From positions 1-15,061 of the forward strand of contig JALNVY010000034.1 of the NCBI GenBank assembly GCA_023231165.1: DNA of 15,061 nt. Direction: 5' to 3'. Positions 6,807 through 15,061 of the stretch are shown here, piece after piece. The notes under the pieces were generated by a model that saw nothing but the letters and a program-made list of their open reading frames with translations, ran no database searches and had not been told where the DNA came from. Each line of letters starts with the position of its first letter. The first letter of the stretch is position 1. The position numbers and the translations under genes were made by a program. This DNA comes from Syntrophales bacterium (GTDB taxonomy: Bacteria > Desulfobacterota > Syntrophia > Syntrophales > UBA8958).

Positions 6807-6821
6807 TGGTACATCTTTTGC
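6807..6821 (+). promoter_or_regulatory. Candidate sigma-54 (-24/-12) promoter for the helical-domain/N-ATPase operon
   Basis: TGGTACATCTTTTGC matches the TGGCACG-N4-TTGC consensus at 9 of 11 defined positions. It keeps the essential GG and GC pairs with the exact spacing. A start about 12 bases downstream (near 6833) leaves a leader of about 40 bases containing AAAGGAG before the ATG at 6873. Sigma-54 promoters need an enhancer-binding activator; none is encoded in the window. Confidence 0.5.
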
Positions 6822-6872
6822 TCTTATAGAAGTCAAAGGCCATTGAAATCCAAGAGAAAGGAGTGATCACGT

Positions 6873-7337
6873 ATGGTAGCCTCGATGAAACTGATTGATC
6901 TGGTTGAAAATCATGCGGAGAAGATCGCCGCGCAGTGGGCGAAAATTGTGGTGAAGAATCCCTTTACTCCTTTTTACCATGACAAGCCGGTGGAAAAGCT
7001 GATTCCCCAGGCGGTCCGGTTTTACAGGAATTTCCGCAAGCTGTTCCTGGAACCAAAACCGGTGGAAGCCTCCGATGGATATTTTACCAGGTACGCCGAG
7101 AAACGATACAAAGAAGGCGTCCCTCTGCAAGAGGCGATTTATGCCCTCATCCTGATGAGGCGGCAGATCTGGCTCTACGCGGAGTTTCAGGCAACTTTTT
7201 CTACCGCTGTAGAAAAACAGCAGGCCATAGAAAGCGTCACCAGGACCATGCTCATGTTCGACTATGCCATGTACTTCATCACCAAGAAATATCGCGAACT
7301 GATGAAGCTCGAATGGTTCGAGGCGCCCAACACCTGA
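6873..7337 (+). CDS. Unrecognised all-helical sensor-type domain protein (paralogue 2 of 3)
   Basis: The 154-residue soluble protein is the shortest member of the helical family described for 3147-3662, and aligns to it with no gap. It keeps HAE 14-16, Gln21-Trp22, YH 35-36, YAE 74-76, MRR 95-97, WLYAEFQ 100-106 and LMFDYA 127-132. Position 98, His in the other two copies, is Gln here. It stops after YRELMKLEWF with no charged extension, so it is little more than the bare domain. AAAGGAG lies nine bases before the ATG, and a TGA TAA double stop ends it. It is the first gene after the sigma-54 candidate and lies 59 bases upstream of the next paralogue, so the two are probably a tandem duplication and co-transcribed with the ATPase genes. 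Its function is unknown; ligand sensing or partner binding is a guess. Confidence 0.85.
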   Translation: MVASMKLIDLVENHAEKIAAQWAKIVVKNPFTPFYHDKPVEKLIPQAVRFYRNFRKLFLEPKPVEASDGYFTRYAEKRYKEGVPLQEAIYALILMRRQIWLYAEFQATFSTAVEKQQAIESVTRTMLMFDYAMYFITKKYRELMKLEWFEAPNT

Positions 7338-7396
7338 TAAAAGTATCAGAATAAACCTTCCCTTGAGGGGGCGGCAAAGAAAGGAGGGCAAAGATC

Positions 7397-9651
<2,255 letters not shown>

Positions 9652-9722
9652 ACGTGTGAGAAGGAAACCTGCTCGCTGGAGAAAAAGGTAAATTTTCAAC
9701 AAACGGATGAGGTCAAGCGCAC

Positions 9723-10109
9723 ATGAATATGAAAGTCCTGCTTCCCGCTGAGATCTTTCTGACCGAAGAGGTGACCAGGGTGGTGGCCGAGGCGGAAAAT
9801 GGCTTCTTCTGCCTGTTGCCCCAGCACGTTGATTTCACGGCGGCCCTCGTCCCCGGGGTATTTTCCTATACCACCCAGGCAGGGGAGGACAACTACCTGG
9901 CCATTGACGTAGGCACCCTGATCAAGAGAGGCTCCGAAATCCTGGTATCGACTCGCAACGCCTTCCGGGGTCCGGAACTCGGCCAGTTGAAAGATGTCGT
10001 CGTCCTGCAGTTCCGGGAGATCGACGAGCGAGAAAAGAAGGCCCGTACTGCCGCAGCCAGATTGGAAGTGGACCTCCTGCGCCGCTTCATGGAGTTGAAA
10101 CATGAATGA
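9723..10109 (+). CDS. atpC: N-ATPase F1 subunit epsilon
   Basis: The 128-residue protein has the epsilon fold order: an N-terminal beta-sandwich domain (about 1-85, with LLPAEIF and GFFCLLPQHVDFTAALVPG) and a short C-terminal helical hairpin rich in Glu, Arg and Lys (about 90-128). Epsilon is part of the central stalk that couples F1 to the c-ring and often restrains ATP hydrolysis. It follows atpD by 71 bases, a longer gap than elsewhere in the first part of the operon, and overlaps atpQ by eight bases. A second in-frame ATG lies two codons in; GAGG about ten bases upstream fits the first. The position directly after beta and before atpQ/atpR is characteristic of N-ATPases. Confidence 0.93.
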   Translation: MNMKVLLPAEIFLTEEVTRVVAEAENGFFCLLPQHVDFTAALVPGVFSYTTQAGEDNYLAIDVGTLIKRGSEILVSTRNAFRGPELGQLKDVVVLQFREIDEREKKARTAAARLEVDLLRRFMELKHE

Positions 10110-10431
10110 AGAACATCTGACCCCGATAGAAAGGCTCCGCAGGCAGGCCGAAGACTTCACGAAAAAGGTCAGCGCCAAGGAGGCAAGAAAAATCAAAGGG
10201 AAATTCCAGAAGGACGAGGGCATCTGGTTCGGTCTGGGCGTCGTCGGTATCGTGGGTTGGTCCGTCGTCATCCCTACTCTGATCGGAACGGCCATCGGGC
10301 TCTGGATCGACGGTGCCTGGCCGAGCCGGTTTTCCTGGACTCTGATGCTGTTGATCCTGGGGGTGGCTTTGGGATGCCTCAACGCCTGGTACTGGGTGAA
10401 TAAGGCTCGGGAGACCATCATCAAAGATTGA
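10102..10431 (+). CDS. atpQ: N-ATPase membrane subunit AtpQ (AtpI/AtpZ-like)
   Basis: This 109-residue protein has a charged, Lys/Arg-rich cytoplasmic N terminus (1-40) and two membrane helices (about 42-68 and 76-98). The helices are joined by WIDGAWPSRFSW. The PTLIGTAIGLWID segment at 58-70 is typical of AtpI/AtpZ-like proteins, to which AtpQ is related; such proteins are thought to help c-ring assembly or Mg2+ supply. Known AtpQ genes occur with atpR only in N-ATPase operons, which is the arrangement here. The start lies inside the last codons of atpC (eight-base overlap), with GGAG in that gene as the ribosome binding site, so translation is probably coupled. A gap of 70 bases that contains a hairpin follows before atpR. 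Confidence 0.88.
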   Translation: MNEEHLTPIERLRRQAEDFTKKVSAKEARKIKGKFQKDEGIWFGLGVVGIVGWSVVIPTLIGTAIGLWIDGAWPSRFSWTLMLLILGVALGCLNAWYWVNKARETIIKD

Positions 10432-10452
10432 GAGACCGATTAAAACAAGGTT

Positions 10453-10479
10453 ATTCGCCGGCAATTTTCCCCGACGAAT
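10453..10479 (+). promoter_or_regulatory. Intercistronic hairpin between atpQ and atpR
   Basis: ATTCGCCGG and CCGACGAAT pair over nine positions with one mismatch around a 9-base loop. No U-run follows. It sits 22 bases before the atpR start and could affect mRNA processing or translation of atpR. Confidence 0.35.
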
Positions 10480-10501
10480 GACTGAATGAAAGGATCAACC
10501 C

Positions 10502-10810
10502 ATGGTTTCCGCCATAACACTTCTCGTTCCATTTATCTTTGGGAGCCTGATCGGTCTGCTCTACTTCTCGGGACTCTGGCAGACGGTGCAGCGGCTTCCC
10601 GACGCGCGAAATCCCATTCGGATCCTTTTGTACAGTTATATAGGGCGGATGACCCTGACATTAGGGGGATTTTACGTCATCATGGACGGCGCCTGGGAAC
10701 GGCTGGCGGCAGCCATGATGGGATTTTTAATCCTTCGGGCCTTTCTCGTCAGACGTTTCGGGCGGATTCCCGGCCCTTCTCCTAAAGGAGCGGTATTATG
10801 GAAGTCGTAG
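10502..10810 (+). CDS. atpR: N-ATPase membrane subunit AtpR
   Basis: The 102-residue, strongly hydrophobic protein has about three membrane helices (roughly 4-24, 40-61 and 65-83) and a basic end (LVRRFGR). AtpR is found only in N-ATPase operons, between atpQ and atpB. It has been proposed to interact with the c-ring through conserved membrane arginines; here Arg49 lies within a predicted helix in SYIGRM, and Arg40 is near its start. Context makes the call, because small membrane proteins like this are hard to identify alone. AAAGGATC lies several bases before the ATG. The last 13 bases overlap the start of atpB, whose AAAGGAG site (10784-10790) lies inside this gene. Confidence 0.85.
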   Translation: MVSAITLLVPFIFGSLIGLLYFSGLWQTVQRLPDARNPIRILLYSYIGRMTLTLGGFYVIMDGAWERLAAAMMGFLILRAFLVRRFGRIPGPSPKGAVLWKS

Positions 10811-11526
10811 CCATTAACCAGATTAGTCCCGACCAGGTGATCCTCTTCTCGTGGTGGTTCGTCACCATCAGTGCCACCCTGGCTTATACATGGTTGGTCA
10901 TGGGAGTCTTGGTCATCGGATCCATACTTATTACCGGGAACTTGTCATCAAACCCGACCATGACCCGGTGGCAGAGTGTGCTGGAAGTCCTCGTCGAAAC
11001 GATCCGCTCGGAGATCCGGGATGTCGTCAAGGATGGTGTGGATACCTATTTTCCCTTTATCGGCACCCTCTTTCTGTTCATCCTGTTCTCCAACGTTTTC
11101 ACCTTCATTCCGGGATACGTCGCCCCCACATCATCCCTCACGACCACGGCGGCCCTGGCGATCCTGGTCTTTTTTGCCGTCCCGTTCTATGGGATCTCCA
11201 AGCAGGGAATCCTTGAATATCTCAAGGAATATTTTCGCCCGACCTTTATCTTCTTCCCCTTTCATGTCATGGGCGAACTTTCCCGGACCCTGGCCTTGGC
11301 CGTCCGGCTTTTTGGCAATCTCATGAGCCATGAGAAGGTCATTGCCATCCTGCTTGCCGTCACGCCCCTGTTCTTCCCGGTGGTCATGCAGGTCCTCGGC
11401 CTTCTCATCGGCATCATCCAGGCCTATATTTTCGCGGTATTGACTATAGTTTACATTGCGTCTGCCACGCAGTCGCATGAAGAAGCGGAACATAAACCCA
11501 GGGAACCTAATTCAACAAACCATTAA
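10798..11526 (+). CDS. atpB: N-ATPase Fo subunit a
   Basis: The 242-residue integral membrane stator subunit forms the ion path against the c-ring. The essential arginine is Arg170 in LALAVRLFGNLMSHE (165-179). Other family marks are the loop FIPGYVAPTSSLTTTAALA (103-121) and the last helix with IQAYIFAVLTIVYIA (207-221). Five to six hydrophobic helices are visible. The C-terminal tail is short and polar, with SHEEAEHK. The start overlaps atpR by 13 bases and has a good AAAGGAG seven bases ahead, so it is probably translated by coupling. The length is in the normal range for N-type a subunits, and no residue expected to be essential is missing. Confidence 0.95.
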   Translation: MEVVAINQISPDQVILFSWWFVTISATLAYTWLVMGVLVIGSILITGNLSSNPTMTRWQSVLEVLVETIRSEIRDVVKDGVDTYFPFIGTLFLFILFSNVFTFIPGYVAPTSSLTTTAALAILVFFAVPFYGISKQGILEYLKEYFRPTFIFFPFHVMGELSRTLALAVRLFGNLMSHEKVIAILLAVTPLFFPVVMQVLGLLIGIIQAYIFAVLTIVYIASATQSHEEAEHKPREPNSTNH

Positions 11527-11556
11527 GAGCCTACAAAGAAAAGGAGGACATAACAA

Positions 11557-11835
11557 ATGGACAGCGTGAGCATTGTTGCGATGGCATCTATTATTACGGC
11601 GGGTATCTGTATGGGGATTGGCGCCATCGGACCCGGGCTTGGACAGGGCCGGGCGGTGCAGGGCGCCCTGAATTCGATCGCCCAGCAGCCTGATGAGCGG
11701 AACTCTCTGACGAGGACCCTTTTTGTGGGTCTCGCCATGATTGAATCCATCGCCATCTACTGCTTTGTTATCTCCATGATCCTGGTGTTCGCCAATCCGT
11801 TCTGGGCCTACGTCATCAAGAAAGCGGGGGGATAA
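11557..11835 (+). CDS. atpE: N-ATPase Fo subunit c (rotor ring), Na+-type ligand pattern
   Basis: The 92-residue hairpin has two membrane helices (about 5-36 and 53-80) and the polar loop AQQPDER (42-48). The ion-binding carboxylate is Glu63 in LAMIESIAIY (59-68). Together with Gln30 in GPGLGQG, Ser64 and Tyr68 it reproduces the Q...ES...Y pattern of known Na+-binding c subunits such as Ilyobacter tartaricus (Gln32, Glu65, Ser66, Tyr70). The Thr that follows Ser there (Thr67) is Ile here. From these residues sodium rather than proton coupling is the likelier reading, but some N-type rings have been reported to use protons. AAAGGAGG stands upstream of the ATG. Confidence 0.94.
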   Translation: MDSVSIVAMASIITAGICMGIGAIGPGLGQGRAVQGALNSIAQQPDERNSLTRTLFVGLAMIESIAIYCFVISMILVFANPFWAYVIKKAGG

Positions 11836-11838
11836 TCC

Positions 11839-12609
11839 ATGCATATCGACTGGTTCGTCTTTTTCTCCCAGATCGTCAATTTCCTGATCCTCCTGTTTCT
11901 CCTGAAGAAATTCCTCTACGGGCGGATCATTAGGGCCATAGATGCCCGGAAAGCGAAGATCGGCGCCCTCTTTGCGGAGGCCGAGCAATCCCGCCAGGAT
12001 GCCCGGACGGCGGCAGAGGACTGCGAGAGGAAGCGCCAGGACCTGGAGGAACGCTATGAGCAATCGCTTAATGAAGCCCGTAAAGAGGCCGAAACATACC
12101 GGGAACGACTGATGGAGAAGGCCCGCGAGGAGGTCGATTACCTCAAGGTGCGATGGACGGAGGCTCTAAGGGCAGAGCGGAATAACTTCCTCCATGAACT
12201 CCGGCAGCTTGCGGGACGTCAGATCTACGCTGCCACGCGACGAGTCCTCAAGGATCTGGCCGATCTCAATCTCGAGGAGCGGATCGTAGAGGTGCTCTTG
12301 GCCCGTATCGCTTCTATGGACGAAAACGAGCTGAGCAAATTCCGGGGGCCCGACCGGGAGGGAGCGACAATAACCGTGACCTGCGCCTTTGACATTCCTC
12401 CGGCGACGCAGGCGAGACTTAATGACACCCTGCATCGCTACCTGTCAGGGGATATGGACGTGGCCTATGTGCGATCGGATGACATCCTTTCCGGTTGCGA
12501 ATTGCGGTCGGACGGACACAAGATATCGTGGAGCATGAAGGATTACCTCGACACTATTGAGGAGCGCTTCAACTCCGCCCTCTATGAGGAAGCGCAGGAG
12601 CGGACATAG
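11839..12609 (+). CDS. atpF: N-ATPase peripheral stalk subunit, b/delta fusion
   Basis: The 256-residue protein has one N-terminal membrane helix (about 5-27, WFVFFSQIVNFLILLF), then a long charged coiled coil (about 33-150). A C-terminal domain (about 176-245) has the pattern of the delta (OSCP) C terminus: VTCAFDIPPATQARL, then GCELRSDGHKISWS and DYLDTIE. Ordinary b is about 160 residues, so the extra 90 fit a fused delta part. This explains why no separate atpH gene occurs between atpF and atpA, as is usual in N-ATPases. The gene starts three bases after the atpE stop. A gap of 114 bases containing a hairpin follows, the longest intergenic space in the operon. Confidence 0.93.
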   Translation: MHIDWFVFFSQIVNFLILLFLLKKFLYGRIIRAIDARKAKIGALFAEAEQSRQDARTAAEDCERKRQDLEERYEQSLNEARKEAETYRERLMEKAREEVDYLKVRWTEALRAERNNFLHELRQLAGRQIYAATRRVLKDLADLNLEERIVEVLLARIASMDENELSKFRGPDREGATITVTCAFDIPPATQARLNDTLHRYLSGDMDVAYVRSDDILSGCELRSDGHKISWSMKDYLDTIEERFNSALYEEAQERT

Positions 12610-12672
12610 GGCCCTTAAGATTCGATGAAGGGAAACTCAGCAGGGGGAATTTTACGTAAACGGAACTGGCAG

Positions 12673-12698
12673 GGTGGATAAAGAGGAACGCATCCACC
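12673..12698 (+). promoter_or_regulatory. Intercistronic hairpin before atpA
   Basis: GGTGGAT (12673-12679) and ATCCACC (12692-12698) form a perfect 7-base stem around a 12-base purine-rich loop, 25 bases before the atpA ATG. It could be an mRNA processing or stability element that tunes the three alpha copies per complex. No terminator U-run follows. Confidence 0.4.
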
Positions 12699-12723
12699 AA
12701 TTGCCGTCAAGGAGATAAAGACC

Positions 12724-14283
12724 ATGAAGGATATTGCATCGGAAAAGGGGGAGTTGAAGGCGTTTCTGGACGGCGCCTTCCGAACCATGGATAACGTCCT
12801 TTCCCAGCACGAAGCGGAACTGCGGGACCGCGAGGTGGGCATCGTCAACTACGTCGGTTACGGGATCGTCCGGGTCAGCGGCCTGCCGAACATCCGGGCC
12901 GACGAGGTCGTTCTCTTTCCCGGCAATCTTCAGGGACTGGTCTTCAATATCGATCCGGAGGAGATCGGGGTCATTCTCCTGGGTCCCAGTGAGCACCTGG
13001 GGGCCGGGGATGAGGTGAGGCGCACCGACAGGATTCTCGACGTCCCAGTCGGGGAAGCCCTCATTGGCCGCGTGGTTGACGCCTTGGGACGTCCCCTGGA
13101 CGACCGGGGGGAAATCCGGTCGGTAAAGCGGTTGGCGGTGGAACGGGAGGCCCCGCCGGTAATGGCCCGGGACCCCGTCACGGTTCCCCTCCAGACGGGC
13201 ATCAAGGTAATCGACGCCCTCTTTCCGATTGGTCAGGGACAGCGGGAACTTATCGTCGGTGACCGCCAGACGGGAAAAACAGCCATCGCCATCGACACCA
13301 TCATCAACCAGGCAGACAAGAACGTCCTCTGTATCTACTGCACCATTGGGAAAAAGGCCTCCGACGTGGCCAAACTAATCGCTGACCTGAAACAGTACAA
13401 AACCATGAGCTATGTGACCGTCGTGGTTGCTACCGGAGACGAGCCCCCGGGGCTCCAGTTCATTGCCCCCTACGCCGCCACTTCCATGGCTGAATATTTC
13501 ATGTCCACAGGGCGTGATGTCCTGATCATCTACGATGACCTTACGTATCATGCCCGGGCCTACCGGGAGCTGTCCCTGCTGCTCCGGCGCCCGCCGGGCC
13601 GCGAGGCCTTCCCCGGGGACATCTTCTACATCCATTCCCGGCTCCTGGAACGATCAACTCACCTCCGGAAAGAACACGGCGGCGGCTCCCTGACGTCCCT
13701 GCCCATCGTGGAGACCGAGGCTCAGGATATCTCTGGTTACATCCCGACCAACCTGATCTCCATCACCGACGGGCAGCTATATCTATCGCCAAGACTTTTC
13801 CAGAAGGGCATCCTGCCTGCTGTTGATGTCGGCAAATCCGTTTCCCGCGTGGGCGGCAAGGCCCAGCTTCCGGCCTACCGGGCCGTGGCGGGGGATGTGC
13901 GGATTTCCTATTCCCAGTTCGAGGAACTGGAGACCTTTTCCCGCTTCGGCACCCGTCTCGACGAGGCAACTAGGAAGGTTCTCGATCGGGGCTGGCGGGT
14001 CCGGGAGATCCTGAAACAGCCCCAGTATCAGCCCATCCCCGTAGCGGAGCAGGTCGCGGCTTTGCTGGCCGTCACATCGGGGAGTTATGACGGCGTTGCC
14101 GTGGAAAAGATCCGGGACGCTGAAACAGACCTCCGTAGAAACGTGGCAGAAAAGCACGGCGATTTGAATGCCCGGATCAGTGCGGGTGAAAAACTCGGGT
14201 CTACGGACCGGGACATCCTCATCCGTGTGGCTGCAGAAACAGCGACATCGTATGGAAAGGAGCCGGAAAGTGCTGACCGCTGA
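12724..14283 (+). CDS. atpA: N-ATPase F1 subunit alpha
   Basis: The 519-residue protein is the regulatory, non-catalytic nucleotide-binding partner of beta in the F1 hexamer. Walker A GDRQTGKT is at 179-186. [21 protein letters not shown] (239-259) and the Walker B region [12 protein letters not shown] (265-276) follow. [10 protein letters not shown] (372-381) holds the arginine finger, Arg375, that reaches into the beta active site. The N-terminal part has the expected [17 protein letters not shown] barrel segment. The length is normal. AAGGAGAT lies several bases ahead of the ATG. The end overlaps atpG by 14 bases. In N-ATPase operons alpha comes near the end, before gamma, unlike the usual order with delta directly ahead of it. 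Confidence 0.96.
   Translation: MKDIASEKGELKAFLDGAFRTMDNVLSQHEAELRDREVGIVNYVGYGIVRVSGLPNIRADEVVLFPGNLQGLVFNIDPEEIGVILLGPSEHLGAGDEVRRTDRILDVPVGEALIGRVVDALGRPLDDRGEIRSVKRLAVEREAPPVMARDPVTVPLQTGIKVIDALFPIGQGQRELIVGDRQTGKTAIAIDTIINQADKNVLCIYCTIGKKASDVAKLIADLKQYKTMSYVTVVVATGDEPPGLQFIAPYAATSMAEYFMSTGRDVLIIYDDLTYHARAYRELSLLLRRPPGREAFPGDIFYIHSRLLERSTHLRKEHGGGSLTSLPIVETEAQDISGYIPTNLISITDGQLYLSPRLFQKGILPAVDVGKSVSRVGGKAQLPAYRAVAGDVRISYSQFEELETFSRFGTRLDEATRKVLDRGWRVREILKQPQYQPIPVAEQVAALLAVTSGSYDGVAVEKIRDAETDLRRNVAEKHGDLNARISAGEKLGSTDRDILIRVAAETATSYGKEPESADR
14256..14262 (+). promoter_or_regulatory. Ribosome binding site that selects the GTG start of atpG
   Basis: AAAGGAG, seven bases before GTG 14270-14272, lies inside the 3' end of atpA. 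It favours GTG over the in-frame ATG at 14252, which would place this site inside the coding region and has no site of its own. Confidence 0.7.
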
Positions 14284-15061
14284 AGCCCTGAAGCGAAAAA
14301 TCCAGAGCGCCCAAGATCTCCTGGGCGTCGTGAAGACGATGAAGGCCCTGGCCGCCGTGAGTATTCGCCAGTATCAGCGGGCCGTCGAGTCCTTGAGTGA
14401 GTATAACCGGACCGTCGAAATGGGCTTGCAGATCGTCCTGAAAAAAAGCCAGGGCGCCTTTGCGCCCTCCGGCGGACGGATAACCCGTCTCGGGGCCATT
14501 ATTTTCGGAACTGATCAGGGTCTCTGCGGCCAGTTCAACAACATCGTTGTCCATCATGCCCTGAAAGAAATGGACAAGACGGGTGTCAGAAAAGAAGACC
14601 GGGTCGTGATTGCCATCGGGCTCCGGACGGCCGATATCCTGGAGGACACGGGACAGAAGGTTTTTGAAACCCTCGCCACCCCGGGGTCCACGTCGGGAAT
14701 CACACCCATGGTGCAGGATATTACCCTGCTCCTGGAGAACTGGCGGTTCAAGAGTCAGGTGGAGCATATGCATCTTTACTACAATGAATACATATCCGGG
14801 GCCACTTACACTCCCCGCCTGCTGAAGCTGCTTCCCGTGGACAGGACCTGGCTACTGAATCTTCAGAGACAGAAATGGGAGTCCCGGACCCTTCCCCTGT
14901 TCACCATGGAATGGGAGCAAATCTTCCGGTCCATGATCCGGGAATACCTGTTCGTTTCCATCTACAAGGCCTTCGCCAATTCGCTGGCCAGTGAAAACGC
15001 CAGCCGGCTGGCGGCCATGCAAAACGCGGAGAAGAATATTGAGGAACGTCTGGAAGAGCTC
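14270..15061 (+). CDS. atpG: N-ATPase F1 subunit gamma (right end cut)
   Basis: 264 codons are visible before the window ends without a stop; gamma subunits have about 280-300 residues, so only the end of the C-terminal helix is missing. The start [29 protein letters not shown] is the conserved first helix of the central rotor shaft. [12 protein letters not shown] at 77-88 is the standard gamma signature motif. The visible end ([21 protein letters not shown]) is the beginning of the C-terminal helix. Gamma turns inside the alpha/beta ring and connects it to the c-ring. The start is GTG with a good ribosome binding site in atpA, giving a 14-base overlap and likely translational coupling. It is the normal last gene of an N-ATPase operon. 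Confidence 0.93.
   Translation, partial: MLTAEALKRKIQSAQDLLGVVKTMKALAAVSIRQYQRAVESLSEYNRTVEMGLQIVLKKSQGAFAPSGGRITRLGAIIFGTDQGLCGQFNNIVVHHALKEMDKTGVRKEDRVVIAIGLRTADILEDTGQKVFETLATPGSTSGITPMVQDITLLLENWRFKSQVEHMHLYYNEYISGATYTPRLLKLLPVDRTWLLNLQRQKWESRTLPLFTMEWEQIFRSMIREYLFVSIYKAFANSLASENASRLAAMQNAEKNIEERLEEL

Larger units (their letters stand above)
6361..6872. other. 512-base divergent intergenic region
   Basis: This stretch separates the minus-strand sensor/isomerase half from the plus-strand half. It holds the MtnA-like ribosome binding site, a small hairpin (6399-6414), a pair of short repeats (6525-6568), a sigma-54 promoter candidate (6807-6821) and the AAAGGAG site of the next gene. A minus-strand reading frame at 6459-6836 is open for 125 codons. 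It has no Shine-Dalgarno sequence at its TTG or internal ATG and no family I recognise, and I do not call it a gene. Confidence 0.6.

Noticed and set aside
6459..6836. 125-codon open frame on the minus strand in the divergent intergenic region
   Set aside because: It starts at TTG, no ribosome binding site precedes it or its internal ATG, no family is recognisable, and it runs antisense across the sigma-54 promoter candidate. It may be a decayed fragment but I cannot support it as a gene.
14252..14269. ATG start for atpG six codons upstream of the chosen GTG
   Set aside because: It lacks a ribosome binding site, whereas AAAGGAG lies seven bases before the GTG, and gamma subunits begin at the equivalent of the GTG residue.

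Overview
The window looks like a piece of a chromosome from an anaerobic, sensor-rich deltaproteobacterium (Desulfobacterota or Syntrophales-like). This is an inference from three things: the PAS/GGDEF protein style, a DUF134 / NifX-like / heterodisulfide-reductase-type Fe-S gene cluster, and an N-ATPase operon. No 16S rRNA or other taxonomic marker is present, so the assignment is soft. The left half (about 1-6360) is entirely on the minus strand. The right half (6873-15061) is entirely on the plus strand.

Minus-strand half, in transcription order from right to left. An MtnA-like isomerase (5347-6360, TTG start) is followed by a protein made only of three near-identical PAS modules (3757-5151). 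Next come a 171-residue helical-domain protein (3147-3662) and a membrane-anchored PAS-PAS-PAS-GGDEF diguanylate cyclase with intact GGDEF and RxxD inhibitory site (1104-3035). A small group then follows: a DUF134 putative regulator (727-1023), a NifX/MTH1175-type cofactor-binding protein (351-725) and the start of a double [4Fe-4S] protein (1-228, runs off the left edge). The DUF134 gene has an exact consensus TTGACA-18-TATAAT promoter, placed so that the mRNA should be leaderless.

Plus-strand half. A 512-base divergent intergenic region carries a good sigma-54 promoter candidate (6807-6821). Two paralogues of the helical-domain protein follow (6873-7337 and 7397-8233). The second is fused to the same four-helix membrane module found at the N terminus of the diguanylate cyclase. 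Its stop codon touches the first codon of an N-type (predicted Na+-translocating) F1Fo-ATPase operon in the diagnostic order atpD-C-Q-R-B-E-F-A-G, with atpF as a b/delta fusion, no separate atpH, and atpG cut by the right edge.

The most interesting point is the link between halves. One helical domain occurs three times without gaps (His14, Trp22, YH 35-36, WLYAEFQ 100-106, FDYA 129-132). One membrane module occurs twice. The fused protein at 7397-8233 joins in one chain what two collinear genes at 3662-1104 encode separately. That is Rosetta-stone evidence for a sensor unit that feeds c-di-GMP synthesis in one place and sits at the head of an N-ATPase operon in the other. The fused protein ends exactly where the first PAS domain of the cyclase would begin, which suggests that the N-ATPase operon arrived next to, or inside, a former sensor gene.
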